The notes: generated by a model from the letters alone, not told the origin. 64,000 nucleotides of DNA from Pseudomonas sp. dw_358 (GCF_018449655.1 NZ_JAAVUX010000010.1:62001-126000), one strand, 5' to 3'. Numbered from the stretch's first letter, positions 27,641 to 42,700 are shown. Translations and numbers: made by a program.

Positions 27641-27667
27641 TCAACCCTGTGGATCCACTGCCGATAC
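27641..27667 (+). promoter_or_regulatory. FliA (sigma-28)-like promoter of the giant adhesin gene
   Basis: TCAACCCT (27641-27648) and GCCGATAC (27660-27667) are separated by 11 bases, the sigma-28 spacing. The -10 matches GCCGATAA at 7 of 8 positions; the -35 keeps TCAA. The adhesin start codon is 70 bases downstream. The identical -10 octamer precedes the chemoreceptor gene at 50711-50718. Confidence 0.4.
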
Positions 27668-27737
27668 AGAGTCAGCCCCGCCTCGTCCGCAAGAAGACTG
27701 AGCGTTGTGAGGCAATCGTTCGTACCTGGAGGTCATG

Positions 27738-30700
27738 ATGAACAGTCGACACATTTACAGCTCGGCCATCCGCATTGCCTTGGAGCCGCGCCTGATGTTC
27801 GACGGTGCCGCCGTCGCCACCGCAGCCGCCGCGCTGACGGCCTCGCCGCACCCGGCCGCTGCTGCCGCCGCCGATGCCACTCATCATGATGCCCCCGCCG
27901 TCGATCACAGCGCCGCCGCTGCCGCCGTCGACCATCAACCGGCCGACGCCAACGACACCCTCAACCACGCCCTGGTCGCCACCGCCCCAGCCCACGAAGC
28001 CGCCGCGCGCCAGGAAGTCTATTTCATCGATTCCAGCCTGCCCGACAAGGCGACCCTGGTGGCCGACCTGCCCGCCCATGCCGATATCGTCTGGCTCAAT
28101 CCCAATACCGACGGCCTGACCCAGATCGCCACGGCCTTGCAGGGCCGCAGCAACATCGACGCCATCCACATCATCACCCATGCCAGCGAAGGCGAACTGG
28201 AAGTGGGCAGCACGGTACTGGACAGCACTTCGATCAAGGGCGAGTTCGCCAGCGTGCTGGCAGAAATCGGTCAGCACCTGAGCAGCGGCGGCGACGTGCT
28301 GATCTACGGCTGCGACCTGGCCGCCGGCAGCGATGGCCAGGCCACGGTGCAAGCGCTGGCCGATGCCCTGACTGCCGACGTGGCCGCGTCCACCGACGTC
28401 ACCGGCGTGGGCGGCAACTGGGTGCTGGAAGACCACGTGGGCCTGATCCAGACCCAGGCCATCCAGGCCAGCGACTGGCATCACGACCTGCTGCTGTCGG
28501 TGCCGGTCAACGACACTGCCACGGTGGCCATCAACACCACCGGCAACATCATCTCGGTGATGAACAACGACGTCATCGTCCTCGGCGCCACGGTCAACGT
28601 CGCGGTAGCGACCTCGCCACTGCACGGCACCGCCACGGTCAACGCCGACAACACCATCAGCTACAAACCGACCGCGGGCTATTTCGGTACCGACACCTTC
28701 AACTATGCCCTCAAGGATGGTCTGGGCATCGTCCTGGGCACCGCATCGGTGACCGTCACCGTGCTCAACGACGCCCTGCCGGTGATTCACCTGCCGACGG
28801 TGACAGCGCGCAACGAAGACACCACGGTCATCCTGTCCAGCGCGCTGGGCACGGCGCTGACCGTGACCGACGCCGACACCGCGGTGGTCAAGGTCACCCT
28901 CTCGGTGCCCACCGGCACCCTGACCTTGAGCTCGGTGGCCGGCCTGACGTTCACCCAGGGCAACGGCACCGCCAACGCAGTGATGACGATCCAGGGCACC
29001 CAGGCCAACATCAATGCGGCCATGAACGGCCTGGTCTACACCCCGGTGCCGGACTTCAACGGCACGGTCAACCTCACCGTGACCGCGACCGACAACCTGG
29101 TAGCCGGGGTCACCAGCATTCTGCCCATCGTCTTCACCGCAGTGCCCGATGCGGTGCTCGACACGGTCAGCACGCCGCAGAACACCGCCGCTTCCTTCAA
29201 CGTGCTGAGCAACGACAGTTTCGCGGCCGGCCGCGTAGTCACCGCCGTCGGCACCGCGGCCCACGGCAGTGTGACCTTCGACGCCCAGGGCAACGTGGTG
29301 TACACCCCCACCAGCGGCTACAGCGGCTCCGACACCTTCACCTACACCGTGCTCTCCGGTGGCGTCACCGAGACCGGCACGGTCAACGTCAACACCTACA
29401 TCAACTTCCCGCCGGTGATCACCGTCCCGGCCGCCCAGACCTTTGCCGAAGATGCCACCAAGGTGTTTTCCAGCACGTCGGGCAATGCCATTGCGGTGAG
29501 CGACGCCAACGGTGACCAACTGACGGTGACCCTGGCCTCGACCCACGGCAGCCTGACCCTGTCCCAGACCACCGGCCTGACCTTCACCAGCGGTGACGGC
29601 ACGGCCGACCCGGCCATGGTCTTCAAAGGCAGCATCGCGGCGATCAACGCGGCCCTCAACGGCCTGTCGTTCTCGCCAGTGGCCGATTACAACGGCAGCG
29701 CGGCAATCAGCGTGCAGGCCAGCGACGGCATCGCCGCCGTGCAGAACGCCAGCGTTGCCCTGAACGTCACCGCCGTGGCCGACGGCATCACCCAGACGGG
29801 TACCACCAGCATCCTGACCCCCGTCAGCTTCACCCCGCTGGTCAATGACACCTTTGCCGCCGGCGCCTTCATCAGCAGTGTCGGCAGTGCCGCTCACGGC
29901 GTGGTGGCTTTCCTCGGCAACACCGTGACCTACACCCCGGCCATCGGTTATTCCGGCACCGACACCTTCACCTACACGGTGAATTCCGGTGGCACCCTGG
30001 AGACGCTGTCGATCAGCGTCACCGTCGGTGACCGCGCGCCCATCGCCACCGGCCTGGGCACACTCGCCACGGTGGACGGTGGTCTGGTGGCCGTGCCGGC
30101 CGGGCTGGCCTTCCACGACCCGGACTTGCTCGACTTGTTGACCTACAGCGCGAGCGGTCTGCCGGCAGGCCTGACCATCGACCCGGCCACCGGCATCATC
30201 GGCGGACTGGTCAACACCCACGCCTCCACCGTCAACGGCGGCATCTACAACGTGGTCGTCACCGCCACCGACCTGGCCGGCCAGAGTGCCACCAGCGCGC
30301 TGCAGATGACCGTGACCAACCCGGCGCCGATCCCGCTGCCGGGCCTGCAAGTCGGCGGCACCCAGAACACCCTGCTCAACCTCGACATCACCGCCCTGGC
30401 CATCATCGACCCGGACGGCGACGCCATCCACATCACCCAAGCCTCGGCGCTGCATGGCACCGTGACGATCAAGGCCGATGGCTCGCTGGCCTACCAACCC
30501 AATGCCAGCTACTACGGGCTGGATGCAATCACCTACACCGTGGTCGACACCGACGGCGGCAGCGCCGTGGGCACCGTGGCCGTGTTGCTGGCCGGCAACC
30601 CCAGCATCCCGACCCTGCAACTGCCGTCGATCCCATTGCTCAACGAAGACACGCCGATCATCTTCGCCAACCTGCTGGGCCAGCAACTCAGCGTCGGCAA

Positions 30701-33700
30701 CATCGACGGTGGCGTCCTGGAGGTGAAGCTCTCGGTGCCGATCGGCAGCTTCACGTTGACCCAGACCGCCGGGCTGACCCTGGCACAGACCATTGACGGC
30801 AACGGCGCCACCACCCTGGACGTGCGCGGCACCGTGGCCGATATCAACGCCGGCCTCAACAGCCTGATTTACACCCCGGCCGCCGACTACAACGGCCCGG
30901 TGAACCTGACCCTCAACCTCGGCACGCTGCTGGGCGGCATCCTCAACGTCAACGCCGTGCTGCCGATCTCCATCGCGCCGGTGGCCGACATCGTCAACGA
31001 CCAGGTCAATGCCACCCTGAACACGGCGGCCAGCTTCAACGTGCTGGCCAACGACAGCTTCGAAAACCCCGGCCGTGTCGTCTCCAGCTTCACCACCCCG
31101 GCCCACGGCATGGTCACCGTCGACGCCCAGGGCAACGCCGTCTACACCCCCAACAGCGGCTGGCTGGGCCATGACAGCTTCACCTACACCGTGACCTCCA
31201 ACGGCACCACTGAAACCGCCACGGTCAGCATCGATACCGCGCTGCCCAACTACGCACCAACCGTGAGCATGCCGGCCACCCAGACCTCGGCCGAAGACGC
31301 GACCCTGCTGTTCAACGCTGCGCGTGGCAACGCCCTGTTGGTCAACGACGCTAACGGCGATACCCTCACCGTGACCCTGAGCGCCACCCACGGCGCCTTG
31401 ACTCTGTCCCAGACCAGCGGCCTGACCTTCACCAGCGGCGACGGTACCGCCGATGCCTCCATGGTTTTCCGTGGCAGCGCCAGCGCCATCAACGCTGCCC
31501 TCGAGGGCCTGCAATTCAAGCCAGCGGCCGACTACAACGGCAGCGCCAACGTCAGCCTGCTGGCCAGCGACGGGCTGTTGAGCCAGAGCGCCAGCACCAC
31601 AGTGACCATCACCCCGGTGGCCGACGGCGTGGCTGACAACATCCTGACCCAGCCCTTGGTGCCGGTGACCTTCTTCCCGCTGGCCAACGACACCTTCAGC
31701 GACCCGGCGGCGGCCATCACCGCCGTCGGCGGCGCCGCTCACGGCACCGTGGTGCTCGGGCTCAATGGCGCGGTGACCTACACCCCGGCCGTTGGCTACC
31801 GTGGCGCCGACAGCTTCACCTACACCGTCACGGCCGGTGGCGTGACCGAGCAGATCGCCGTCAACGTCACCGTGGGCACCAACACCGCGCCCACCAGCGT
31901 GCCATTGGGCACCGCCACGGTGAACGACGGCGCCGTGGTGCTGATCACCGCCGCCAGTGCGTTCAACGACAGCGACCTGTTCGACGTGCTGCATTACAGC
32001 GCCAGCAACCTGCCGGCAGGCCTTGCGATCGACCCGTTGACCGGGATCATTTCCGGCACCGTCGGCGGCCATGCGTCGGTACAAGCGGCCAACGGCAACT
32101 ACAACGTGGTGGTCACGGCCACCGACCTGGCGGGTGCCTCGGTCACGTCGACTCTGCAACTGCACGTCAATAACCCGGCCCCGGTGACGACCCTCGGTCT
32201 GCTGACCGGGCTGGAAGACACGCCCCTGCAGATCACCACCGTACTGGCGGTCGACCCGGATGGCGACACGGTCACCATCACCGGCGGCACTGCGCTGCAC
32301 GGCACCGTGACCCTGAATGCCGATCACACCCTGACCTACACGCCCAATGCCGACTACAATGGCGCCGACGTCATCACATACAGCGTGGTGGACGCCGATG
32401 GCGCCACGGCCACCGGGGTAATCTCGGTCAACCTGATCGCCGTACCCGACCTGCCTACCCTGCGGCTGCCGTCAATCCCGTTGCTGGCCGAAGACACCCC
32501 GATCATCTTTGCCAATCTGCTGGGCCAGAAGCTCAGCGTCGGCGATGTCGACGGCCAGGTGCTGGACCTCAAACTGTCAGTCCCGGTCGGTACCTTCACG
32601 CTGGGCACTACCGCCGGCCTGACCCTGACCCAGGGCACCGGCACCAACGACAGCACCCTGGAAGTGCACGGCACCGTGGCGGACATCAACGCTGCGCTGA
32701 ACAGCCTGATCTACACCCCCGGTGCCGACTACAACGGCAACCTTGACATCACCCTGCAACTGGGCCAGTTGATCGGTGGCGTGTTGAACGTCAGTGCCAT
32801 CCTGCCCATCGGCATCACCCCGGTGGCGGACATCGTCAACGACCAGGTCAATGCCACCCTGAACACCCCGGCCAACTTCAACGTGCTGGCCAACGACACG
32901 TTCGAGAACGCCGGCCGCGCAGTCAGCAGCTATAGCACCCCGAGCCACGGCGTGGTGACCATCGACGCCCAGGGCAATGCCACCTACACCCCCACCACCG
33001 GCTATCTGGGCAGCGACAGTTTCACCTACACCGTGACCTCCAACGGCACCACCGAAACCGCCACGGTGACCATCAACACTGCCCTGCCCAACTACGCACC
33101 CACCGTGAGCATGCCGGCGGCAGTGAGCCTGGCCGAAGACGTACCGCTGACCTTCAGCACTGCGGCGGGCAACGCCCTGGTGGTCAACGACGCCAATGGC
33201 GACACCCTCACCGTGACCCTGGGCGTGACCCATGGCGCCCTGACCCTGTCCAGCACCAGCGGCCTGGCCTTCAGCAGCGGTGACGGCACCGCCGACAGCG
33301 CCATGGTCTTCACCGGCAGCGCCAGCGCGATCAACGCCGCCCTCAACGGCCTGGTGTTCAAGCCGGCTGCCGATTACAACGGCAGCGCCAACCTGAGCCT
33401 GTCGGCCAGCGACGGCTTGCTGACCCAGAATGCCAACACCACGCTGACCATCACCCCGGTCACCGATGGCGTGGCTGACAGCATCACCACTCAGCCATTG
33501 GTACCGGTGACCTTCTATCCGCTGAGCAACGACAGCTTCAGCGACCCGGCAGCGGCGATCACCGCCGTCGGCGGCGCCAGCCACGGCACCGTGGTGATCG
33601 GCCTCGGCGGCGCGGTCACCTACACCCCGGGCGCCGGCTATCGCGGCGCCGACAGTTTCACCTACACCGTCACCGCCGGTGGCGTGACCGAGCAGATCGC

Positions 33701-36700
33701 GGTCAACGTGGTGGTGGGCACCAACACCCCACCCACCAGCGTTCCCCTGGGCTCAGCCACCGTCAACGACGCCGCCGTGGTGGCCATTGCCACCGCTGGC
33801 GCCTTCAGTGACGGCGACCTGTTCGACGTGCTGCACTACAGCGCCAGCAACCTGCCCGCGGGCCTGGCCATCGACCCGCTGACCGGCATCATTGCCGGCC
33901 AGGTGGGCGGTCATGCGTCCCAGGTCGCCAACGGCAACTACACTATCGTGGTCACCGCCACTGATCTGGCCGGTGCCTCGGTCACCTCGCCCCTGCAACT
34001 GCACGTCAACAACCCCGCGCCCGTCACCACCCCTGGCCTGCTCACCGGCCTTGAAGACACGCCGCTGCAAATCACCACCGTGGCCGCCATCGACCCGGAT
34101 GGCGATACCGTCACCCTTACCGGCGGCACCGCGCTGCACGGCACCGTGACCCTGAACGCCGACCACACCCTGACCTACACCCCCAACGCCAACTACAACG
34201 GCGCCGACACCATCACCTACAGCGTGGTGGACGGTGACGGTGCCACGGCCACCGGGGTGATCGCGGTCAACCTGATCGCCGTACCGGACCTGCCGACCCT
34301 GCAACTGCCGGCGATCCCGCTGCTGGCCGAAGACACCCCGCTGATCTTCGCCAACCTGCTGGGCCAGAAACTCAGCGTCGGCGACGTCGACGGCCAGGTG
34401 CTGGACCTCAAACTCTCGGTCCCCGTGGGCACCTTCACCCTGGGCACCACCGCCGGCCTGACCCTGACCCAGGGCACCGGTACCAACGACAGCACCCTGG
34501 AAGTACACGGCACCGTCGCAGACATCAATGCCGCCCTGAACAGCCTGATCTACACCCCCGGCGCCGACTACAACGGCAACCTCGATATCACCCTGCAACT
34601 GGGCCAGTTGATCGGCGGCGTGCTCAACGTCAGCGCCATCCTGCCCGTCGGCATCACCCCGGTGGCCGACATCGTCGACGACCACGTCAGCACCGTGTCC
34701 GGCAGCGCCGTGGACTTCAACGTGCTGGCCAACGACAGCTTCGAAAACGCCGGCCGTGTGGTCGAGAGCTTCACCACCCCCACCAGCGGCGTGGTGACCC
34801 TCGACGCCCAGGGCAACGCCCACTACACGCCCAATTCCGGTTTCATCGGCACCGACACCTTCACCTATACCGTGCTCTCCAACGGCACCCATGAAACCGC
34901 CACGGTGACCATTACCGTCGGCGCCCAACCCAATACCGCACCGGTGGCCACGGCCCTGCCCAACGTCGACGCCAACGATGGCCAGACCTTGCACCTGGCC
35001 GTGGGCGGCGCGTTCACCGACGCCGATGGCGACACCCTGACCTACAGCGCCACGGGGCTGCCTGTCGGGATCACCATCGACCCGGCCACCGGCCTGATCA
35101 GCGGCACACTCGGCGGTCATGCGTCGGTGCAGGTCACCAGCGGCGCCTATGCCGTGGTGGTCAGCGCCGCCGATGGCAAAGGCGCGGTGGTCAGCCAGAA
35201 CTTCACCTTGAGCGTGCACAACCCTGCGCCGGTAGCCGGTGCCGACACCGTCAGCACCCAGGAAGACACGGCCGTGACGGGCAACGTGCTGAGCAACGAC
35301 AGCGACCCGGACGGCGATACCCTGAGCGTCGACACCACGCCCGTGCAGGGCCCGGCCCATGGCCTGCTGGTGCTCAATGCCAACGGCACCTTCACCTACA
35401 CCCCCAACGCCAACTACAACGGCGCCGACAGCTTCAGCTACCGGGTCCTCGACACCGACGGGGGTTCGGCCGTGGCCACCGTGTCGATCGCCATCAGCGC
35501 GGTCAACGACGCCCCGACCACGTCGGGCACCATCGCCACGCAGACGGCGGTGGACAGCGGCACCTTCAGCCTCGACGTGTCCAATCGCTTCAGCGATGTC
35601 GATGGCGATGCTCTGAGCTACAGCGCCAGCGGCTTGCCGACGGGGCTGGCCATCAACGCCAGCACCGGCGTGATCAGCGGCACCCTGGGCAGCAGCGCCT
35701 CGGCCGGCGGCCCGACGGCCAATGGTGTGTACACCGTCAACCTGTTGGTCAGCGACGGCCATGGCGCCAGCGTGACCCGCAGCTTCGAACTGGACGTAAG
35801 CAACCCGGCGCCCACCAGCGCCAACGTCAACCTGAACACCAGCGAGGACACTGTGCTCAACGGCACCCTGGTGGCCAACGACCCGGATGGCGACGCTCTG
35901 ACCTTCAGCCTCACCCAGGGCGCTGCCCACGGCAGCGTCACGGTCAACGCCGACGGCACTTTCCGTTACCAGCCGGCCGCCAACTTCAACGGCAGCGACA
36001 GCTTCACTTATCAGGTGCGCGACGCCGACGGCAGTACCGTGACGGCCACTGCCACGGTCACCGTGAGCCCGGTCAACGACGCGCCTCAGGCGCAGAACGA
36101 CGTGGCCACCACCGCCGAAGACACCCCGGTGGTGATCAACGTACTGGCCAACGACAGCGACGTGGACGGCGACAGCCTGTCGGTCACCGCCGCCAGCGCC
36201 GCCCATGGCAGCGTGGTCATCAACGCCAATGGCACCCTGACCTACACGCCCAACGCCGACTACAACGGCACCGACACCATCGCCTACACCGTGCGCGATC
36301 CGGGCGGCCTGACCTCGTCGGCCAACGTCACCGTGACCATTACCCCGGTCAACGATGCGCCGGTGAGCACGCCGCTGTCGGCCGTAAGCGCCAACGACAG
36401 CGCCACCCTGAACATAGCCACCGCCAGCCATTTCAGCGACGTCGACGGCGACACCCTGAGTTACAGCGTCAGTGGCCTGCCGGCCGGCTTGAGCCTCAAC
36501 CCGGTCACCGGGCTGATTACCGGCACCCTGGGCAGCAGCGCCTCTCAGGGCGGGGTCAATCATGATGGCCAGTATTCCATCAACGTCACCGCCAACGACG
36601 GCCATGGCGCCAGCACCAGCCAGACCTTCGTGCTGAGCGTCGGCAACCCGGCGCCGACCACCAGCGCCAGCACCTTCGCCACCAACGAAGACACCGCCGT

Positions 36701-39700
36701 GTCCGGCCAATTGCAGGCCAACGACGTCGACGGCGACAGCCTGACCTTCAGCGCCAGCCAAGGCCCGAGCCACGGCAACCTGGTGCTCAACGCCAACGGC
36801 AGCTTCACCTACACCCCGGCCGCCAACTACAACGGCAGCGACAGTTTCACCTATCAGGTACGCGACGCCGATGGCGCCCTGGCCAGTGCCGTGGTGACCC
36901 TTGCCATCGCCGCCGTCAACGACGCCCCCACCAGCACCCCGGTCGGCAACCAGAGCGCCAACGACAGCGCCACCGTCAGCATCAATGCCGGCGGTCACTT
37001 CAATGACGTCGACGGCGACACCCTGAGCTTCACCGCAAGTACCCTGCCCGCCGGCCTGAGCATCGACGCGGCCAGCGGAATCATCAGCGGCACCCTGGGC
37101 AGCAGCGCCTCGCAAGGTGGTGTCAACCACGACGGCGTCTACAGCATCACGGTCAACGCCGCCGACGGCCATGGCGGCACCAGCAGCCAGACCTTCGTCC
37201 TCAGCGTCGCCAACCCGGTTCCGACCAGCATCGGCGCCAGCTTCAGCACCAACGAAGACACCCAGGTCCAAGGCACCCTGACCGCCTACGATGCCGACGG
37301 CGACGCCCTGACCTTCAGCGCCACCCAAGGCCCGACCCACGGCAGCCTGGCGCTCAACAGCGACGGCAGCTTCACCTACACCCCAGCGGCCAACTATCAC
37401 GGGGCCGACAGCTTCACTTACCAAGTGCGCGACGCCGACGGCGGCGTGACCACCGCCGTGGCCACCCTGACCATACTGTCGGTCAACGACGCCCCCACCG
37501 GCACCGCCATCGGCACCCAGACCGCCAACGACAGCACCACCATCAGCATCAATGCCGGCAGCCATTTCAGCGACGTCGACGGCGATACCCTGAGCTACAG
37601 CGTCAGCGGCCTGCCCGGCGGCCTGAGCATCGACCCGGTCAGCGGGCTGATCACCGGCACCTTGAGCAGCAGCGCTTCCCAGGGAGGCCCGTTGAACAAC
37701 GGCGTGTACAGCGTCACCGTGTCGGTCAACGACGGCAACGGCGCCACCGCCAGCCAGACCTTTGCCCTCAACGTGAGCAACCCGGCGCCGACCACCAGCG
37801 CCAGCACCTTCGCCACCAACGAAGACACCGCCGTGACCGGCCAATTGCAAGCCAACGACGTCGACGGCGACAGCCTGACCTTCAGCGCCACCCAAGGCCC
37901 GGCCCATGGCAACCTGGTGCTCAACCCCAACGGCAGCTTCACCTACACCCCGGCCGCCAACTACAACGGCACCGACAGCTTCACCTATCAAGTACGCGAC
38001 GCCGACGGCAGCATCGCCACGGCGCTGGTGACCCTCAACGTCGCCGCCGTCAACGACGCGCCGACCGCCACCCTCATCGGCACCCAGACCGCCAACGACA
38101 GCGCCACCGTCAGCATCAACGCCGGCAGCCATTTCAGTGACGTCGACGGCGACACCCTGGCCTACAGCGTCAGCGGCCTGCCGGCTGGCTTGACCCTCAA
38201 CCCGGGCACCGGCCTGATCAGCGGCACCCTGGGCAGCAGCGCGTCCCACGGTGGCCCGAACAGTGACGGCATCTACGCCATCACCGTGACCGCCAACGAC
38301 GGCCACGGCGGCGTGCTCAGCCAGACCTTCGCCCTGAACGTCAGCAACCCACTGCCAACCACGGCCAATGCCAGCTTTGCCATCAACGAAGACACCACCC
38401 TGACCGGCGCCCTGCTGGCCAGCGACCCGGACGGCGACCCGTTGACCTTCAGCACCACTCAGGCGCCGGCCCACGGCAGCCTGGTGCTCAATGCCAACGG
38501 CACCTTCACCTACACCCCCGCCGCCAACTACAACGGCGCCGACAGCTTTGCCTATCAGGTACGCGACATCGACGGCGGCATCGCCACCGCCGTAGTCTCC
38601 TTGAGCGTGGCCGCGGTCAACGATGCGCCCACCAGCACCGCGATCGGCACCCAGGCCGGCATCGACGGCGCCGCCGTCAGCATCAATGCCGGCAGCCATT
38701 TCAGCGACGTCGATGGCGACACCCTGAGCTACACCGCCAATGGCCTGCCCAACGGCGTGAGCATCGACGCCAGCACCGGCCTGATCACCGGCACCCTGGG
38801 CAGCAGCGCTTCGGCGGGCGGCGCAGGCGGCAACGGCGTCTATGCCATCACCGTGAGCGCCAACGATGGCCACGGCGGCGTGCTCAGCCAGACCTTCAAC
38901 CTGGCCGTCGCCAACACCGTGCCGACCACCGCCAATGCCACCTTTTCCACTCACGAAGACACCCCGCTGTCGGGCAACCTGGTGGCCCAGGATCAGGACG
39001 GCGACGCCCTGACCTTCAGCACCACCCAGGCACCGGCTCATGGCAGCCTGGTGCTGAACAACGACGGCAGCTTCACCTACACCCCGGCGGCCAACTACAA
39101 CGGCGCCGACAGCTTCACCTATCAGGTCCGCGATGCCGATGGCGCCGTGGTCAGCGCCGTGGTCACCCTCAACGTGACCCCGGTCAACGATGCGCCGGCG
39201 ACGCAGAACTCGACGCTGGCAACCAACGAAGACACCGCCGTGTCCGGCGCCTTGGTAGCCAGCGATGCCGACGGCGACAGCTTGAGCTTCAGCACCACCC
39301 AGGCCCCGGCCCACGGCACCTTGGTGCTCAACGCCAACGGCACCTTCACCTACACCCCGGCCGCCAACTACCACGGCGCCGACAGCTTCACCTACCAGGT
39401 CAGCGACCCCAGCGGCGCGGTCGCCACGGCCGTGGTCAGCCTCACCGTGACCCCGGTCAACGATGCACCGACCGCCACGCCGATTGCCACCCAGAGCGCC
39501 AACGACAGCACCCTGGTGAGCATCGACGCCGGCAGCCATTTCAGCGATGTCGACAGCAGCACCCTGACCTACAGCCTCAGCGGCCAGCCCACGGGCTTGA
39601 CCATCGACCCGGTCACCGGCGTGGTCAGCGGGACCCTGGGCAGCAGCGCCTCGGCCGGCGGTCCCGCTCACGACGGTGTCTACACCCTCAGCGTGACCGC

Positions 39701-42700
39701 CAACGACGGTCAGGGCGGCACCTTCACCCAGACATTCAACCTGGACGTGAGCAACACCTTGCCAGTGAGCGCCAACAGTGCGTTCGCGACCCCGGAAAAC
39801 GTCGCCTTGACCGGTGCCCTGCTGGCCACCGACGCCGACGGCGACGCGCTGACCTTCAGCACCATCCAGGGCCCCACCCAGGGGAGCCTGACGCTCAACA
39901 GCGACGGTTCCTTCCTCTACACCCCAGGCGCCAACTTCCGTGGCAACGACAGCTTCACCTATGAAGTGCGCGACGCCGACGGTGCCGTGGTCAGCGCCGT
40001 GGTCAGCCTGCGCGTCGGCCTGCCCAACGAGGCGCCGCAAAGCACCCCGGTGGCCACCCAGACTGCCAGCGACAGCACGCCGTTCAGCCTCGACATGGCC
40101 AGCCACTTCAGCGACGCCGACGGCGACAGCCTGGCCTACAGCATCAGCGGTCAACCGACGGGGCTGGTCATCGATGCGCAAAGCGGCCTGATCAGCGGCA
40201 ACCTGGGCAGCAGCGCATCCCATGGCGGCCCCAACGCCGACGGCGTCTACGCCATTACCGTGAGCGTCAACGACGGTCACGGCGGCACGGTCAGCCAGAC
40301 CTTCAACCTGGACGTCAGCAACCCGGCCCCGATCACTTCAGACTCGGCCTACAGCACCGCCTCCAACACCGCCGTCAACGGCACGTTGCTGGCCAGTGAC
40401 GTGGACGGCGACGCCCTGACCTTCAGCGCGACCCAAAGCCCGGCCCACGGCGCGGTCACGGTCAACGCCGACGGCACCTTCACCTACACCCCGGCCGCCG
40501 GCTACCACGGTGCGGACGCTTTCACCTACCAAGTGCGCGATGCCGATGGCAGCATCGCCACCGCCGTGGTGACCCTGAACATCAACGACGCACCAACCAC
40601 CACGCCCATCGGCACCCAGACCGCCAATGACAGCGCCGCCGTCAGCATCGACAGCGCCGCACACTTCAGCGATTTGAACGGCGATGCCCTGATGTACAGC
40701 GTCTCGGGCCTGCCCGCAGGCCTGAGCATCGACGCCAGCACCGGCCTGATCACCGGCACCCTGGGCAGCAGCGCCTCCCACGGCGGCGCCAACGCCGACG
40801 GCGTCTATGCCATCACCGTCAGCGCCAACGATGGCCTGGGCGGCACCGTCAGCCAGACCTTCGCCCTGGACGTGAGCAACCCGGCCCCCACCAGTGCCGA
40901 CTCAAGCTTTACCACCCGCGCCAACACGGCGGTCAGCGGCACCTTGCTGGCCACCGATGTGGACGGCGACGCCCTGACCTTCAGCACCGTCCAGGCGCCG
41001 ACCCATGGCATCTTGACCCTCAACGGCGACGGCACCTTCACCTACACCCCGAGCGCCAACTACCACGGCCTCGACAGTTTCAGCTATCAGGTCCGCGACG
41101 CCGACGGCGGCGTGGCCACCGCCGTGGTCAGCCTCAACGTCAACAACGCGCCGACCTCCACAGCGTTCGGCACCCAGACTGCCAACGACAGCGCCACCGT
41201 GGCGATTGCCAGCGCCAGCCATTTCAGCGACGCCAACGGCGACAGCCTGACCTATACCGTCAGCGGCCTGCCCGCCGGCCTGAGCATCGACCCCAACACC
41301 GGGCTGATCAGCGGCACCTTGGGCAGCAGCGCTTCACACGGCGGCACTGCAAGCAACGGCGTCTACGCCATCGTGGTCACCGCCAACGACGGACACGGCG
41401 GCACCAGCAGCCAGGCCTTTGCCCTGAACGTCAGCAACCCGGCGCCCACCACCACGGGGAGCAGCTTTACCACCGCCGCCAATACCGCCGTCAGTGGCGC
41501 CCTGGTAGCCAGCGACATAGACGGCGACGTGCTGACTTTCAGCACCGTCAACGCCCCGGCCCATGGCGGCCTGAGCCTGAACGGCGACGGCACCTTCACC
41601 TACACCCCGGCCAGCGGCTACCACGGCACCGACAGCTTCACCTATCAGGTCCGCGACGCCGACGGCGGCCTCGCCTCGGCCGTGGTCAGCCTGAACGTCA
41701 ACGACGCACCGACCACCACCCCCATCGGCACCCAGACCGCCAATGACGCCACGGCGGTGAGCATCAATGCCGCCAGCCATTTCAGCGATGCCAACGGTGA
41801 CCCCCTGACCTACAGTGTCAGCGGCCTGCCGGCAGGCCTGACGATCAACGCCAGTACCGGCCTGATCACCGGCACTCTGGGCCGCAGCGCCTCGGTCGGT
41901 GGCCCCAACAGCGACGGCGTCTACACCATCACGGTCAGTGCCAGCGACGGCCACGGCGGCAGCATCAGCCAGCTGTTTGCCCTGAACGTGAGCAACCCGC
42001 TGCCCGTCGCCGCCAACGCCAGCTTCGCCACCACCGCCAACACCCCCGTGAGCGGTGTCCTGGTGGCCAGCGATGTCGACGGTGACGCCCTGACCTTCAG
42101 CGCCTCCCAAGGCCCGCTGCATGGCACCGTGGCGCTCAATGCCAATGGCACCTTCACCTACACCCCGACCACCGGCTACCACGGTGCCGACACCTACACC
42201 TATCAGGTGCGCGATGCCGACGGCGGCATCACCACTGCCGTGGTCACCTTTGCGGTCAACGATGCACCCACCTCTACGCCCATCGGCACCCAGTCGGGCA
42301 CCGATGCCGCACCGGTGTCCATCACCACCGCCAACCATTTCAGCGATGTCAATGGCGACGTCCTGACCTACAGCGTCAGCGGCCTGCCCGCCGGGCTGAG
42401 CATCAACGCCAGCACCGGGCTGATCACCGGCACCCTGGGCAGCAGCGCCTCCAGTGGCGGCCCTGCCGGCAACGGCGCCTACGCCATTACCGTGACCGCC
42501 AATGACGGCCTGGGCGGCAGCGTCAGCCAGATCTTCGTGTTGAACATCAGCAACCCGGCACCCAGCACCGCCAACACCAGCTTCACCACCGGGCAGAACA
42601 CCGCGCTCAGCGGCGTGTTGGTGGCCAGCGACGTAGACGGCGATGCGCTGACGTTCAGCACCACCCAGGCCCCGACCCACGGCGGCCTGCTGCTCAATGC

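Larger units (their letters stand above)
27413..27737. other. 325-base intergenic region before the giant adhesin gene
   Basis: No gene is seen. From left to right it holds a REP palindrome pair (27427-27518), a short stem-loop (27563-27590), a FliA-like promoter motif (27641-27667) and the GGAGG ribosome site (27728-27732) of the adhesin gene. Confidence 0.7.

Noticed and set aside
27672-32327. Long minus-strand open frame opposite the adhesin gene (about 1,550 codons)
   Set aside because: It is the mirror of a highly biased, repeat-rich G+C-rich gene: the frame lacks stops because of codon use on the other strand. It shows no domain, no ribosome site and only low-complexity Gly/Ala/Val/His composition.
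33753-40280. Minus-strand open frame of about 2,175 codons
   Set aside because: Same cause as above; its repeats are just the reverse image of the adhesin units.
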